From NCBI GenBank assembly GCA_008704415.1, contig VXIS01000179.1, forward strand, positions 1 to 64,000: a stretch of DNA of 64,000 nucleotides, given 5' to 3'. Each line of letters begins with the position of its first letter. The stretch's first letter is position 1. Made by a program: the position numbers and the translations under genes. Below, in pieces: positions 1 to 11,129 of this stretch. This DNA comes from Sphaerosporella brunnea. Taxonomy: Eukaryota > Ascomycota > Pezizomycetes > Pezizales > Pyronemataceae. The notes below the pieces were generated by a model, which did no database searches, had not been told where the DNA came from, and was given only the letters and a program-made list of their open reading frames with translations.

Positions 1-30
1 GCCAGCAGCAGCAGCAGCAGCAGCAGCAGT
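1..30 (+). repeat. CAG trinucleotide repeat
   Basis: About nine CAG units open the window. They mirror the CTG tract at 15314-15340, so they mark the outer edge of the palindrome as far as it can be seen. Confidence 0.9.
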
Positions 31-128
31 AGCACGACAAGATCAACCAAACATGCAGTCAAGAGATTTTTAACTCCTGCTGTTCTCTCATTCCTACTGC
101 CCATTCGATATCCATCACAGCAGAAACA

Positions 129-1323
129 ATGGCCGCTACGACGATTCAAACGCCGGCCCCCATCCGAGGTGTCCGCATCACCCCCATGGCAAGCCAACGT
201 TCCAGCTGCCCCCACAACGCCCCCAGACTCCGACCAGCTACTTGCAAGTCTCCGTTTGACCCCTCCCGGCATCTGGCTTACAACGCCATGCCTTCACGGC
301 ACACCATGTCCGAGATCGGCTACGAGAATACCGGGGTCTCCCAGATTGCCGTCTCTGAACCGTTCGAACTCTTCACGCCTGAGGCGGTGCGCACGATGCG
401 CAATGAAGTGCTCTCGGACGAGGTGTGGGACAACTGTCGCTTCGCCAGTTCGATTGCGGCCTGCCAGTTGCGTGGAATGGCGCCAAAGTGAGTATTCCTC
501 TCACATATGGCCGTAGAGCGAATAATTGATGCAGTATCGTTAGGTATGCCAAGTTTGTGTACGATGCCTGGATGAACCCAGAAACCCTGCGCATTATCAG
601 CGGCGTTGCCGGTGTGGAATTGGTCCCGGTTATGGAGTACGAGATCGGCCACATCAACATCTCTGTCAACGACGATCCGGACGGCAAGACCCAGGCTGCA
701 CCCGTTGTGGGCTGGCACAAGGACTCGTATCCCTTCGTGTGTGTGCTCATGCTCTCGGACGCAACTGAGATGAAGGGCGGTGAGACGGCTCTGCGCACTG
801 GTAGCGGAGATATCATGAAAGTCCGCGGTCCACAAATGGTACAGTCCCGCGAACTGCTTGATCGTCCCGATCGCTAATCTGTGATCCATAGGGATCCGCT
901 GTCGTGCTCCAAGGAAAATATATCGACCACATCGCTCTTCCTTCAACCAACGCCCGAGAGCGTATTACCATGGTAACATCTTTCCGGCCTAAGGACCCAA
1001 TGATCACCGACGACTCGCACCTGGTCACTGTTCGTCCCATCTCCGACCTGAACGAGATGTACAACCAGTGGACCGATTACCGCGTTGAGATCGCCCAAGA
1101 GCGCTGCCATAACCTCATCAAGAAGCTGCGAGAGAACAAGCGCGTGGGCAGAGATTTCGACGTCATCGGTGTAAAGGACAAGCTCTCAGACTTAATCAAG
1201 CTCCTGACGAAGACCCGGGATGAGATCGTGGATCCCGCCGAGTACAAGATTGAGGACATCGAAGAGGAGAGGGAGCAGGAGAAAGAGAGCCAACGGACGA
1301 AGAAAAGGGCCAGGCTGTCGTGA
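129..1323 (+). CDS. 2-oxoglutarate/Fe(II)-dependent oxygenase (left copy, two compensating frameshifts)
   Basis: Three exons are read as 129-487, 544-838 and 892-1323, giving 361 aa. The introns start GTGAGT and GTACAG and end TTAG and ATAG. The HxD motif is in WHKDSYPF (about His178 and Asp180), with a distal His near 231 in GKYIDH and Arg shortly after, as expected for a double-stranded beta-helix 2OG oxygenase. The C-terminus is a charged, probably coiled tail. Compared with the right copy, a G is lost near 189 and a G gained near 245. About 19 residues of the N-terminal segment are therefore read out of frame, and the right copy looks correct. Substrate unknown. It lies in tandem with SDHB. 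The family is widespread in filamentous fungi; the enzyme class is well supported and the role is not. Confidence 0.85.
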
Positions 1324-2366
1324 AATGATGGGAGAGATTGATTGTTTTGTGTCCACAGCGTTTGGGTTGTTTCTTCGGTTTCTTCTTTCTTTCTTCCGGG
1401 TATTCTCTGATTTTATGGATTATGCGGCAATGGCCTTGCTCTGTATCCTGAAGATTTCCCCTGGTCAGCACGGATACAATATGTCTAAATCTGCGCTTGC
1501 TACTGCTCACCGGTATCCCGTCCACCATAAGCCTTCAAGGAGGACGCTCAAAAGAAGTGTTGCAGTGCCACGTATCCAAGATTGCGTGCCGAATTACCGA
1601 GTGATAGTGAATGAAATGCCACATGGTTACCAGGCGTCAGGAATTGTCCGAGGCCGCCTGCTTGATAGAAATACCGAGTTTTTCCGGCAACTCTTGGGTC
1701 ACCACCATAAAACCAACGGATATATAGATCGGGAGACGGCATGATGTTGATCAGACAAAATGGAAATTCCAACTGCTAATAAAAGAGCTCAGTGTTGGAG
1801 CTTTCGGGAATTGCCCCTCCAATCAACACAAAGCAGATCATTCCCGACGTCAACGCGTCTCTTCACGACATCCCCGCCGGCTCCTCTGGTAGTTAACTAT
1901 ATATGGCGAATGAATGAGAGAAAGAGGATCACAATTGAACCTTATCTCCGGCCGCAATCGCATAGATCTGCGAGTCGTCGTGTCGATATCCCACATATCT
2001 TATCAGATCATCTTTCCACCCATCCTGGAAAGCTGTTAGCAAATTGCGGCAGCCTGATTGGCGGCCCCCACGAGACCGAGGTTAACTTTCCGATTCAGAC
2101 GACCCGCTGTCCGCCGGGCGGCAATGAGATAATCCACACCCAGAGCACCTTCAAACATCCCCACCACTCCCAAGAACCTTCCTCTCCCTCCTCCTCTCCC
2201 CTCTTTCTAAGCATCGACCCTTCTCGCTTCCGCCCGCTGCAATCCAGGCAACCAGCGTCATCAGAAGCACAGCAACGCAATTGATCTGGGGGTACAAATA
2301 CAAGTTCCCCACATCTCCGGTCGCACAACCTCATTCCAAACCGCCACCCGCCACACCACAATCACG
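1324..2366. other. intergenic, 2OG oxygenase to SDHB (left arm)
   Basis: I see no gene here. The stretch holds the oxygenase 3' region and the SDHB promoter and leader, with a pyrimidine-rich tract at about 2160-2230 just upstream of SDHB. The long open frames on both strands lack any family signature. Confidence 0.6.
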
Positions 2367-3342
2367 ATGTCCGCCTCGGTCCTCTCCCGCAGCGCTCTGC
2401 TCGCCGCTGCTTCCACCCGCTCTTCCATTCCCAGCGCCGTCCGAGGTCTCGCCTCCGTGGCGACCTCGCAGGCGCCGCCGCCCACCCCCGAATCCAAGGC
2501 TCCCCGAGTGAAGAAGTTCCAGGTCTACCGCTGGAACCCGGACCACCCCGAGAAGAAGCCGTACATGCAGGAGTACGAGCTCGACTTGAACCAGACGGGG
2601 CCCATGGTGCTGGATGCGCTGATTCGGATGAAGAACGAGGTGGATCCTACCCTCACCTTCCGACGGTCTTGCCGAGAGGGTATCTGTGGTAGCTGTGCTA
2701 TGAACATTGGGGGAATCAACACCTTGGCTTGCTTGTGTATGTACCTCCGCGCCACTTGTGAGCGGAGGGAGTTTGTGTTAATTTTTTCTTCTTCTTTGAA
2801 CACACAGGCCGCATCGACACCGACACTTCCAAGGCGACCAAGATCTACCCTCTGCCGCATACCTACGTCGTCAAGGACCTCGTTCCCGATTTGACGCATT
2901 TCTACAAGCAGTACAAGTCGATCAAGCCCTACCTTCAGCGCAAGGACCCGCCGCCAGGCCGAGAGATTCTCCAGAGCATCGCCGACCGCAAGAAGCTCGA
3001 CGGCCTGTACGAGTGCATTCTGTGCGCGTGCTGCAGCACCTCCTGCCCCTCCTACTGGTGGAACTCGAGCGAGTACCTCGGCCCCGCCGTGCTCATGCAG
3101 AGCTACCGGTGGATCGCCGACTCGCGTGATCAGTTCAAGGAGGAGCGTAAGGCCGCGTTGGATAACGAGATGAGCTTGTACCGGTGTCACACCATCATGA
3201 ACTGTGCCCGCACTTGCCCCAAGGGATTGAACCCCGGTCTGGCTATTGCGAAGGTGAGCTCACTCTACCCCGCCCCGGACCAGTTCAGTCGACTGACAAC
3301 CATTCACAGATCAAGAAAGAGTTGTCTCTCGGCCACTCATGA
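2367..3342 (+). CDS. sdhB: succinate dehydrogenase iron-sulfur subunit (left copy)
   Basis: This is complex II subunit B, passing electrons from the flavoprotein subunit to ubiquinone at the mitochondrial inner membrane. Exons 2367-2736, 2808-3253 and 3310-3342 give 282 aa, the usual size. Residues 1-30 form a Ser/Ala/Arg-rich presequence. The 2Fe-2S ligands are Cys102, Cys107, Cys110 and Cys122 ([10 protein letters not shown] followed by ACLC). The 4Fe-4S and 3Fe-4S clusters are bound by [12 protein letters not shown] (193-204) and the region [15 protein letters not shown] (249-263). His251, the position changed in many SDHI-fungicide-resistant fungi, is wild type. The last exon encodes only ten residues. 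It is convergent with the Scs7 gene. An identical copy sits in the right arm. Confidence 0.97.
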
Positions 3343-4209
3343 GGTGGCCAAATCCGGTGGGCTTCGCTATCCTTCTTTTCCCCATGAGTCTAGAAGTGTA
3401 AAAAAAATGGTTTGTTTTTTTTTTTTGTTTTTTTTTGCACGGATTGGATCGGGTTGGAGTCGGAAGGACGGAGTTGCGGGGGGGGGGGGCGAAGATCGGG
3501 GGCTTGGCTTGTACGAGAACTCGATTTCGCAACTGTTGTTTGTTTACTTATCATTCATCTTATCTACCCTTTTTTTTCTGTTTCTTTTTTTTTTGTTCCT
3601 TGGTTGTCTTTGTCGGCTTGCGAGTTCTTATTCTAGTTCTTGTATATCGTACTCTCTACACATTTTTTTCCCCGTTGAGCTTGCTTAAGTCTGTGCTCGT
3701 GCCGACCCGAGCTTCGCCGGCATCGGATACCGGCGGAATCGTGACGTCTTGTGAATTTTTACAGCGGTGCTCTAAGGCGACGGACAGGATTCATGGGAGA
3801 TCGGGAAAGAGATCCCGGAGTCCCGTCCGTCATGATATTCACGGTGGTCTTCTCCCGTGGACGATGATTAAACATTATTAGAGCCCCCCGCCCCCGCCCC
3901 CCAGCTGCCCAATGTGGATAAACTATTCACAAGATATGTAGCAAGGCCGCAAATTGCATACTCAAGAAGAAGAAGAAGAAAACAGGCAAGATCTAGAGAG
4001 GTATTATCACTCGAAAAAGCACAACAGCCCCACCCCCGGCGGCGGCGGTGGTGGTATACGTAATAAAGGGAGAGAAAGCATGTAATAAAACCAAAACCGA
4101 AACCGAAACCGAAACCTTCACACTCACTCCTTCCTCAGTTGTTTTTTTCGTGATGGGGTTCATAGAGTACAGTCATGTTGATCGATGTTGATCGATGTTG
4201 AGGGTTGAT
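3343..4209. other. intergenic between convergent SDHB and Scs7 (left arm)
   Basis: The 3' flanks of two convergent genes. It holds poly-T runs (3415-3436 and 3570-3595), a G-run at 3479-3489, an AAGAAG microsatellite at 3964-3980 and a short AACCGA tandem repeat at 4092-4116. No gene is seen. Confidence 0.6.
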
Positions 4210-5495
4210 TTACTGCGCCTTGACGCCCTTCTTGAGACCAGGGCCGTAGATGAGCTCGGTACCAAAGACCTTGTCCCAGAACTTGCTGGTCACTCCAAAG
4301 CCCTTCTGGTAGTCCTTGTAGTGGTGCTCAAGGTGGTACTTCTTGAGTTCCTGGTAGTAGGCGGGGAGGCTTTATAGAAAGAATAATCAGCGGCTACAGC
4401 ACGACCGAAGTCTTGGAGAAACATACGTCTTGTGGTGCAGGAAATAGTGGGTGAGATCGTAGCACACGTATCCGAAGATACCGCCGCAGTATACTGCGGT
4501 ACCCATGTGCCAATTCCAGAAGACCGTGTGGGCGAGCTTCCAGAATGGAGTGGCAAGAATCGTGAACAGCGCCGGCGGCATGACAAGGCGGAGCTTGTCC
4601 ATCGGCAGATAGTGGTGGATTCCGTGCAGGACGAAGTGGAGCGTGATACACACTCTGTTGTCAGGCATTTTCCTGTACCGCGCATCAGCCTCCGCACCCG
4701 AGAATCCGAAACGGTTGGACTCACTCGTCAAGATGGAACAAGCATCTGTGCAGCCCATACTCGACCAGCGTCCAAATGCACAGCCCAAGCCCGAACAACG
4801 CTGCCTCGACGGGAATCGACAAGCCCTTGCCGGCCTCGTACAATCCGTACGAGATGCACGGCAACCAGATTGTGGGCACAATCCACCACGGCGTCTTGCT
4901 CAGGGGCTCAAGGAAATTTCCAAACAGCGGTGCGCTCTCGCCGCCCTTGTAGTGTCGCGGCTTGTGCACCTGCTCCAGGTAAAATTCCTTGCTGAACCCG
5001 CCGAACCACACCTGCAGCAACAGTGGCCGGTTAAGGTCTAGGAATTTGTGCGTCTTGTAGTCGTCGACGATGTCGGTTGTTTCGAAGTGCGATCGATTCC
5101 TTTCCTCCCCGCGGGCGGCATTGTTGCTAGGCGTGAGCGGCGGAGAAGGAGGCAGCAATCCCCCAACGTTTGCCAAAACGTGATCTTGCGGTAGAAAGCC
5201 AATGTGGTATTCATCCAGAATCTCGTATGCGGCATCCGAATGAACGTGGGAGGCCTCGTCGGCGAGGATCGCGGTGATGTCTTTGCCGGCCCATCTCGCG
5301 GAATATTAACTTCTCTCTCCACAAAAAAGGGGCAGTCGCAACAAACTCAAGAACCAAGTCCTCACCACCGGGGTGGTCGGAAAGGAACTCGGTCACGTCG
5401 CAGACCTTACTGCCGATCGTAACATAACATGACTTTGCGTTGTTGTGCTTTTCGAGTTCGGCCAAGGGGATGGTAGGTAGCGATCGTGAAGCCAT
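4210..5495 (-). CDS. scs7: fatty acid 2-hydroxylase (Scs7/FA2H type), intact left copy
   Basis: It hydroxylates the alpha carbon of the very-long-chain acyl group of ceramides in the ER. Exons (minus strand) 5495-5347, 5294-4725, 4672-4427 and 4369-4210 total 1125 nt, 374 aa, with every junction in phase. The N-terminal cytochrome b5 domain carries the heme motif HPGG (41-44). The C-terminal membrane hydroxylase domain has the His boxes HRCLFH (232-237), HGIHHY (256-261), HYFLHH and HLEHHYKDY, with hydrophobic spans between them. Start chosen at 5495, from which the b5 domain follows directly. The frame upstream stays open but lacks family similarity. A tRNA-Ile gene lies 270 bp upstream on the other strand. 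The right-arm copy is broken. Confidence 0.95.
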
Positions 5496-5761
5496 TTGGA
5501 CGGAACGATTGTGGTTGGTTGTGGTGCTGGCTGCACGAAAGTTAAAGGTCGGGTTCAGTTCAAGGCGAAACAGGGATGACGCGTGCAGGAAGAGATTTCT
5601 GGCCTCTTGTGGTGCGTGGTGGAGAGATTTTCGGGAAAGCTGTTTCCGTCTTTTTACCACCACCGATGATCCATGTGTTGGTGTCGAGTGGTTGAAGGGA
5701 TTTTTTTGATTCAGACCAGGAGGTGAGCCTTCATAGGAACAAAATTTTCTTGACATGTGTA

Positions 5762-5867
5762 ATCCCTGTGGCGCAGTGGTAGCGCGTCGTTCTTATACGA
5801 GAACCCACTTCGGTGGTCTTGTATGGACAGCTATGCGAATGTCGTGGGTTCGACCCCCACCAGGGAT
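5762..5867 (+). tRNA. tRNA-Ile (anticodon UAU), with intron
   Basis: A complete cloverleaf can be drawn: 7-bp acceptor ATCCCTG with CAGGGAT, D-arm GCGC/GCGC, anticodon TAT at 5794-5796 preceded by CT and followed by A, T-arm GTGGG-TTCGACC-CCCAC. A 35-nt intron sits at the canonical position after base 37 (5798-5832). The anticodon stem has one T-T mismatch at its base. A long T-run starting at 5870 is a good RNA polymerase III terminator. It would read AUA codons. Confidence 0.88.
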
Positions 5868-7001
5868 AATTTTTTTTCTTTTTTTTTTCCCCTTGAAACG
5901 AGAGGAGCCGGTGAGTGATCCTGCTGACGACCTCGGTTTTCTATCAGCCATGCAGTACTCTACTCTAGATCGGTCTCAACATTGAAGGTCATGATATCTC
6001 ACTCTGTCCGTCAGACCTTCGTTATCAACCAAGTGCAGGCAAAGAGGCAAAAAAAAGCTTCCGCCTAGCCACTGGCCAGATTGATTACCGGCGGCTGGCT
6101 GGGGGTTTGATCCACGTGTATCATACGAGTGTGGCGTTACACTTCTCCTCACGCAGGTTCGGCTTCACTGGACGAGAGACTTTGTAACACGGCATTCGAG
6201 TCTGTCTTGGTTTTCTATATCTGACGGCGCGCCGTGGACTAGCAGAGTCGGTGCCACACCGTGGCTAAGAGTAGGAGTTCGGGTGGCTAGGAGGAGGACC
6301 GGGTGGATGGATGGAGAGTGCGGCGCCGGAGGGTATATAGCACCCCCGGGGGCCTGGGGGTTGGAGAGGCACCGCCCGCAGTTGTTTTGCTGTTTTGCCC
6401 ACCCACCTCCCTCAACAGGGCTCCGGAGCCCAGTAGCTCTCCGGAGACTGGGATCAGCAGCGCAGCGCCGAGCCTGCGGCAGCCGCCGGTTCGACGCTGC
6501 GCCCAGGGCAAACCACGAGTCGGAGCACGAGCGGAGGAGTGTAGGGATTATGTAAGCATAATATATATATATATATACAGCGCGGTCTCTTGTGGCCGAC
6601 GGATGGCTAGCTGCTGGTTATCAGCAAGCCGCCCGCTGATGGCAAACCCTTTCTGAAGATCCCTCCTGTCTCCGACTGGGTTGATAGGTGGAGACGGCTA
6701 ACCGCGCTTGTTACATAGCCGGATCTGAATTCAAGACGCTCGGAGCACTGGAAGGGGTGTAAATCGACTTACCGTAGAGATCGTTGTATGGGCTTATATT
6801 CCAACAGTCTGGTAAAAACGGTCCGCATGGTTATAGATAAAGCGTCAACGTATCAGCAGCTATCCCTTGGGATCGGAGGGCTCTGTTGTAATAGAGTATA
6901 TTCGCAACGGATTCCAACTCTCAATATTCTACTAGATTTTCGAGGATTACTGTCTGGAAATAGCTGGTCCCCAACAAAAAAAATCGCCCCAAAAAAGCAA
7001 T
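5868..7001. other. intergenic between two opposed tRNA-Ile genes (left arm)
   Basis: No protein gene is recognised. There is an AT dinucleotide run at 6561-6578, which is shorter in the mirrored right arm (about 8777-8790). GC-rich segments are open in several frames but resemble nothing known. Confidence 0.5.
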
Positions 7002-7109
7002 ATCCCTGGTGGGGGTCGAACCCACGACATTCGCATAGCTGTCCATACAGGACCGCCCAAAGGCGAGTTCCCATATAAGAACGACGCGCTACCACTGCGC
7101 CACAGGGAT
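7002..7109 (-). tRNA. tRNA-Ile (anticodon UAU), second copy with different intron
   Basis: The exon halves are the same as in 5762-5867 on the opposite strand, with acceptor ends at 7109 and 7002 and the same T-arm. The intron is about 37 nt and differs in sequence, with a GC-rich hairpin replacing the ACTTCGGT loop. A-runs just below 7000 give T-runs on the transcribed strand and suit pol III termination. Confidence 0.85.
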
Positions 7110-7691
7110 TTCATGTGTCAACCTCCACTTTTGATATATAGCCCACACCCACCCGCAGGCGGTGTCATCTCTCCTTGTCCGCAGTGTGACTTCTCATGCT
7201 GTATATAGAATACAAAACCGATTCAACAGCTCCGGGAATGTAAGCCTTCGGTCCAACCTTATCCTCGCTTCTCCCAAAGTAGTGGGTGTCAATAATTACG
7301 TTCGTGCTTCCGCTGTGCTGGACTCCATTGGTAAAGTAAATAAAAGCTTATTGACGACCCTTCCTCTGCAGCCGCCGTGAAGCCCTTGCACACAACAAGA
7401 CACCGGGGAAGGCTGGCGGCGCAACTGCGAGAACGGCGCTTACTCAACGGCCTCACGGTTTTCCACAGCTCCCCCCCCCCCCCCTCCCCGGCGGTTCGTT
7501 CTGCAAATAAACTTTTGACAACGGGGGGGCCGGAGGTTATTGGCGGACGAACAGGCTGTTAGCTCTTGTTACTGCAGCTGGGCCAGCCTACAAGGCAAAC
7601 CAAACCGTCACTTCATGCGCAAGCAGCCAACGTCAAGGCCAGGCGGGAATGGTTCGAGCACCAGTGCTGTCTCATGCCTTCGACGGCTGTG
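7110..7691. other. innermost left arm, no gene seen
   Basis: Between the second tRNA and the palindrome centre I see no gene. A C-run at 7471-7484 and other homopolymers differ from the mirrored right arm, which marks poor consensus quality here. Confidence 0.5.
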
Positions 7692-7700
7692 AGATCTTCC
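7692..7700. other. palindrome centre (9-nt spacer)
   Basis: The 21 bases 7671-7691 and 7701-7721 are perfect reverse complements and leave nine bases between them. The spacer region contains AGATCT. A spacer this short on arms of more than 7 kb would form a hairpin in single strands and is typical of fold-back products. Confidence 0.95.
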
Positions 7701-8261
7701 CACAGCCGTCGAAGGCATGAGACATGCACTGGTGCTCGAACCATTCCCGCCTGGCTTGACGTTGGCTGCTTGCGCATGAAGTGACGGTTTGGTTTGCCTT
7801 TGTAGGCTGGCCCAGCTGCAGTAACAAGAGCATAACAGCTGTTCGTCCGCCAATAACCTCCGGCCCCCCCGTTGTCAAAAGTTTATTTGCAGAACGAACC
7901 GCCGGGGAGACTGTGGAAAACCGTGAGGCCGTTGAGTAAGCGCCGTTCTCGCAGTTGCGCCGCCAGCCTTCCCCGGTGTCTTGTTGTGTGCAGGGCTTCA
8001 CGGCGCTGCAGAGAAGGGTCGTCAATAAGCTTTATTTACTTTTACATGGAGTCCACACGCGGAAGCACGAACGTAATTATTGACACCACTACTGTGGGAG
8101 AAGCGAGGATAAGGTTGGACCGAAGGCTTACAGTCCCGAGCTGTTGAATCGGTTTTGTATTCTATATACAGCATGAGAGTGCACACTGGGTGACAAGGAG
8201 AGATGAGACACCTGCGGTCTGGGTTGGTGGGCTATATATCAAAGTGAGGTTGACACATGAA
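7701..8261. other. innermost right arm, no gene seen
   Basis: This is the mirror of 7110-7691 with many single-base differences. No coding or RNA gene is recognised. Confidence 0.5.
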
Positions 8262-8366
8262 ATCCCTGTGGCGCAGTGGTAGCGCGTCGTTCTTATATGG
8301 GAACTCGCCTTTGGGCGGTCCTGTATGGACAGCTATGCGATGTCGTGGTTCGACCCCCACCAGGAT
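8262..8366 (+). tRNA. tRNA-Ile (UAU), damaged right-arm copy
   Basis: This is the mirrored counterpart of 7002-7109. Relative to it, single bases are missing from the variable loop, the T-stem (GTGG where GTGGG is expected) and the 3' acceptor strand (CAGGAT for CAGGGAT). If taken literally the T-arm and acceptor would mispair, and sequence error is the likelier cause. Confidence 0.7.
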
Positions 8367-9466
8367 CATTGCCTCGGGCGATTTTTTTGTTGGGGACCAG
8401 CTATTTCAGACAGTATCCTCGAAAATCTAGTAGAATATTGAGAGTTGGAATCCGTTTGCGAATATACTCTATTACACAGAGCCCTCCGATCCCAAGGGAT
8501 AGCGTGCTGATACGTTGACGCTTTATCTTAACCATGCGGACCGTTTTTACCAGACTGTTGGAATAAGCCCATACAACGATCTCTACGGTAAGTCGATTTA
8601 CACCCCCTTCAGTGCTCCGAGCGTCTGAATTCAGATCCGGCTGTAACAAGCGCGTTAGCCGTCTCCACCTATCAACCATCGAGACAGAGGGATCTTCAGA
8701 AAGGGTTTGCCATCAGCGGGCGGCTTGCTGATAAACCAGCAGCTAGCCATCCGTCGGCCACAAGAGACCGCGCTGTAATATATATATATTATGCTTACAT
8801 AATCCCTACACTCCTCCGCTCGTGCTCCGACTCGTGGTTTTGCCCGGGCGCAGCGTCGAACCGGCGGCTGCCGCAGGCTCGCGCTGCTGCGTGCTGATCC
8901 ACGTCTCCGGAGGAGCTACTGGGCTCCGTGAGCCCTGTTGAGGGAGGTGGGTGGGCAAACAGCAAAACAACTGCGGGCGTGGCCTCTCCACCCCCAGGCG
9001 TTGCTTATACCCTCCGGCGCCGCACTCTCCATCCAGCCACCCGGTCCTCCTCCTAGCCACCCGAACTCCTACTCTTAGCCACGGTGTGGCACCGACTCTG
9101 CTAGTTCCACGGCGCGCCGTCAGATATAGGAAAACCAGACAGACTCGAATGCCGTGTTACAAAGTCTCTCGTCCAGTGAAGCCGAACCTGCGTGAGAGAA
9201 GTGTAACGCCACACTCGTATGATACACGTGGATCACCCCCAGCCAGCCGCCGGTAATCAATCTGGCAGTGGCTAGGCGGAAGCTGCGCCTCTTTGCCTGC
9301 ACTTGTGGTTGATACGAAGGTCTGACGGACAGAGTGAGATATCATGACCTTCAATGTTGAGACCGATCTAGAGTAGAGTACTGCATGGTCTGATAGAAAA
9401 CCGAGGTCCTCAGCAGGATCACTCACCGGCTCCTCTCGTTTCAAGGGGAAAAAAAAAGAAAAAATT
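8367..9466. other. intergenic between opposed tRNA genes (right arm)
   Basis: This is the mirror of 5868-7001 with scattered indels. No gene is recognised. Confidence 0.5.
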
Positions 9467-9566
9467 ATCCCTGGTGGGGGTCGAACCCACGCATTCGCAT
9501 AGCTGTCCTACAAGACCCGAAGTGGTTCTCGTATAAGAACGACGCGCTACACTGCGCCACAGGGAT
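9467..9566 (-). tRNA. tRNA-Ile (UAU), damaged right-arm copy
   Basis: This is the mirrored counterpart of 5762-5867, about six nt shorter. The losses fall in the D-arm region, the intron and the variable loop. The acceptor and T-arm are still clear. Confidence 0.7.
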
Positions 9567-9827
9567 TACACATGTCAAAGAAATTTTTGTTCTATGAAGG
9601 TCACCTCCGGTCTGAATCAAAATCCCTTCAACCACGCGACACCACATCATGGCATCGGTGGTGGTATAAAAGACGAAACAGCTTTCCCGAAAATCTCTTC
9701 CACCACGCACCACAAGAGGCCAGAAATCTGCTTCCTGCACGCGTCATCCCTGTTTCGCCTTGACTGAACCCGACCTTTACTTTCGTTGCAGCCACACCAC
9801 AACCAACCACAATCGTTCCATCGTCCA

Positions 9828-11129
9828 ATGGCTTCCGATCGCTACCTACCATCCCTTGGACGAACTCAGAAAAAGCACAACAACGCAAAGTCATGTTATG
9901 TTACGATCGGCAGTAAGGTCTGCGACGTGACCGAGTTCCTTTCCGACCACCCCGGTGGTGAGGACTTGGTTCTTGAGTTTGTTGCGACTGCCCCTTTTTT
10001 GTGGAGAGAGAAGTTAATATTCCGCGAGATGGGCCGGCAAGACATCACCGCGAATCCTCGCCGACGAGGCCTCCCACGTTCATTCGGATGCCGCCATACG
10101 AGATTCTGGATGAATACCACATTGGCTTTCTACCGCAAGATCACGTTTTGGCAAACGTTGGGGGGATTGCTGCCTCCTTCTCCCGCCGCTCACGCCTAGG
10201 CAACAATGCCGCCCGCGGGGAGGAAAGGAATCGATCGCACTTCGAAACAACCGACATCGTCGACGACTACAAGACGCACAAATTCCTAGACCTTAACCGG
10301 CCACTGTTGCTGCAGGTGGTGGTTCGGCGGGTTCAGCAAGGAATTTTACCTGGAGCAGGTGCACAAGCCGCGACACTACAAGGGGCGGCGAGAGCAGGGG
10401 CACCGCTGTTTGGAAATTTCCCTTGAGCCCCTGCGAGCAAAGACGCCGTGGTGGATTGTGCCCACAATCTGGTTGCCGTGCATCTCGTACGGAATTGTAC
10501 GAGGACCGGCAAGGGCTTGTCGATTCCCGTCGAGGCAGCGTTGTTCGGGCTTGGGCTGTGCATTTGGACGCTGGTCGAGTATGGGCTGCACAGATGCTTG
10601 TTCCATCTTGACGAGTGAGTCCAACCGTTTCGGATTCTCGGGTGCGGAGGCTGATGCGCGGTACAGGAAAATGCCTGACAACAGAGTGTGTATCACGCTC
10701 CACTTCGTCCTGCACGGAATCCACCACTATCTGCCGATGGACAAGCTCCGCCTTGTCATGCCGCCGGCGCTGTTCACGATTCTTGCCACTCCATTCTGGA
10801 AGCTCGCCCACACGGTCTTCTGGAATTGGCACATGGGTACCGCAGTATACTGCGGCGGTATCTTCGGATACGTGTGCTACGATCTCACCCACTATTTCCT
10901 GCACCACAAGACGTATGTTTCTCCAAGACTTCGGTCGTGCTGTAGCCGCTGATTATTCTTTCTATAAAGCCTCCCCGCCTACTACCAGGAACTCAAGAAG
11001 TACCACCTTGAGCACCACTACAAGGACTACCAGAAGGGCTTTGGAGTGACCAGCAAGTTCTGGGACAAGGTCTTTGGTACCGAGCTCATCTACGGCCCTG
11101 GTCTCAAGAAGGGCGTCAAGGCGCAGTAA
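9828..11129 (+). pseudogene. scs7: Scs7 fatty acid 2-hydroxylase, right copy broken by indels
   Basis: This is the inverted copy of the intact gene at 4210-5495. The first 700 bases carry several 1-nt indels. A base is lost just after the start codon, others are lost and gained around 10039-10053, and single bases are gained near 10094, 10161, 10317-10322 and 10491-10508. The reading frame of exons 1 and 2 is therefore interrupted repeatedly. From about 10520 onward it matches the left copy exactly, including the last three His boxes and the final two introns. The absence of C-to-T bias and the clustering in homopolymers suggest sequencing error, not true decay. Confidence 0.85.

Larger units (their letters stand above)
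1..7691. repeat. left arm of giant inverted repeat (palindrome)
   Basis: This arm pairs with 7701-15340 in inverse orientation. Mirrored landmarks add to a constant (129 with 15209, 2367 with 12971, 4724 with 10615, each summing to 15338), so there is no net indel between them over that span. Nearer the centre the sum drifts (5762 with 9566 gives 15328, 7109 with 8262 gives 15371, the centre 15392), which shows accumulating 1-base indels. The arm contains a 2OG oxygenase, SDHB, Scs7 and two tRNA-Ile genes. It starts at window base 1 within a CAG repeat, so it may run further left outside the window. Confidence 0.97.
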
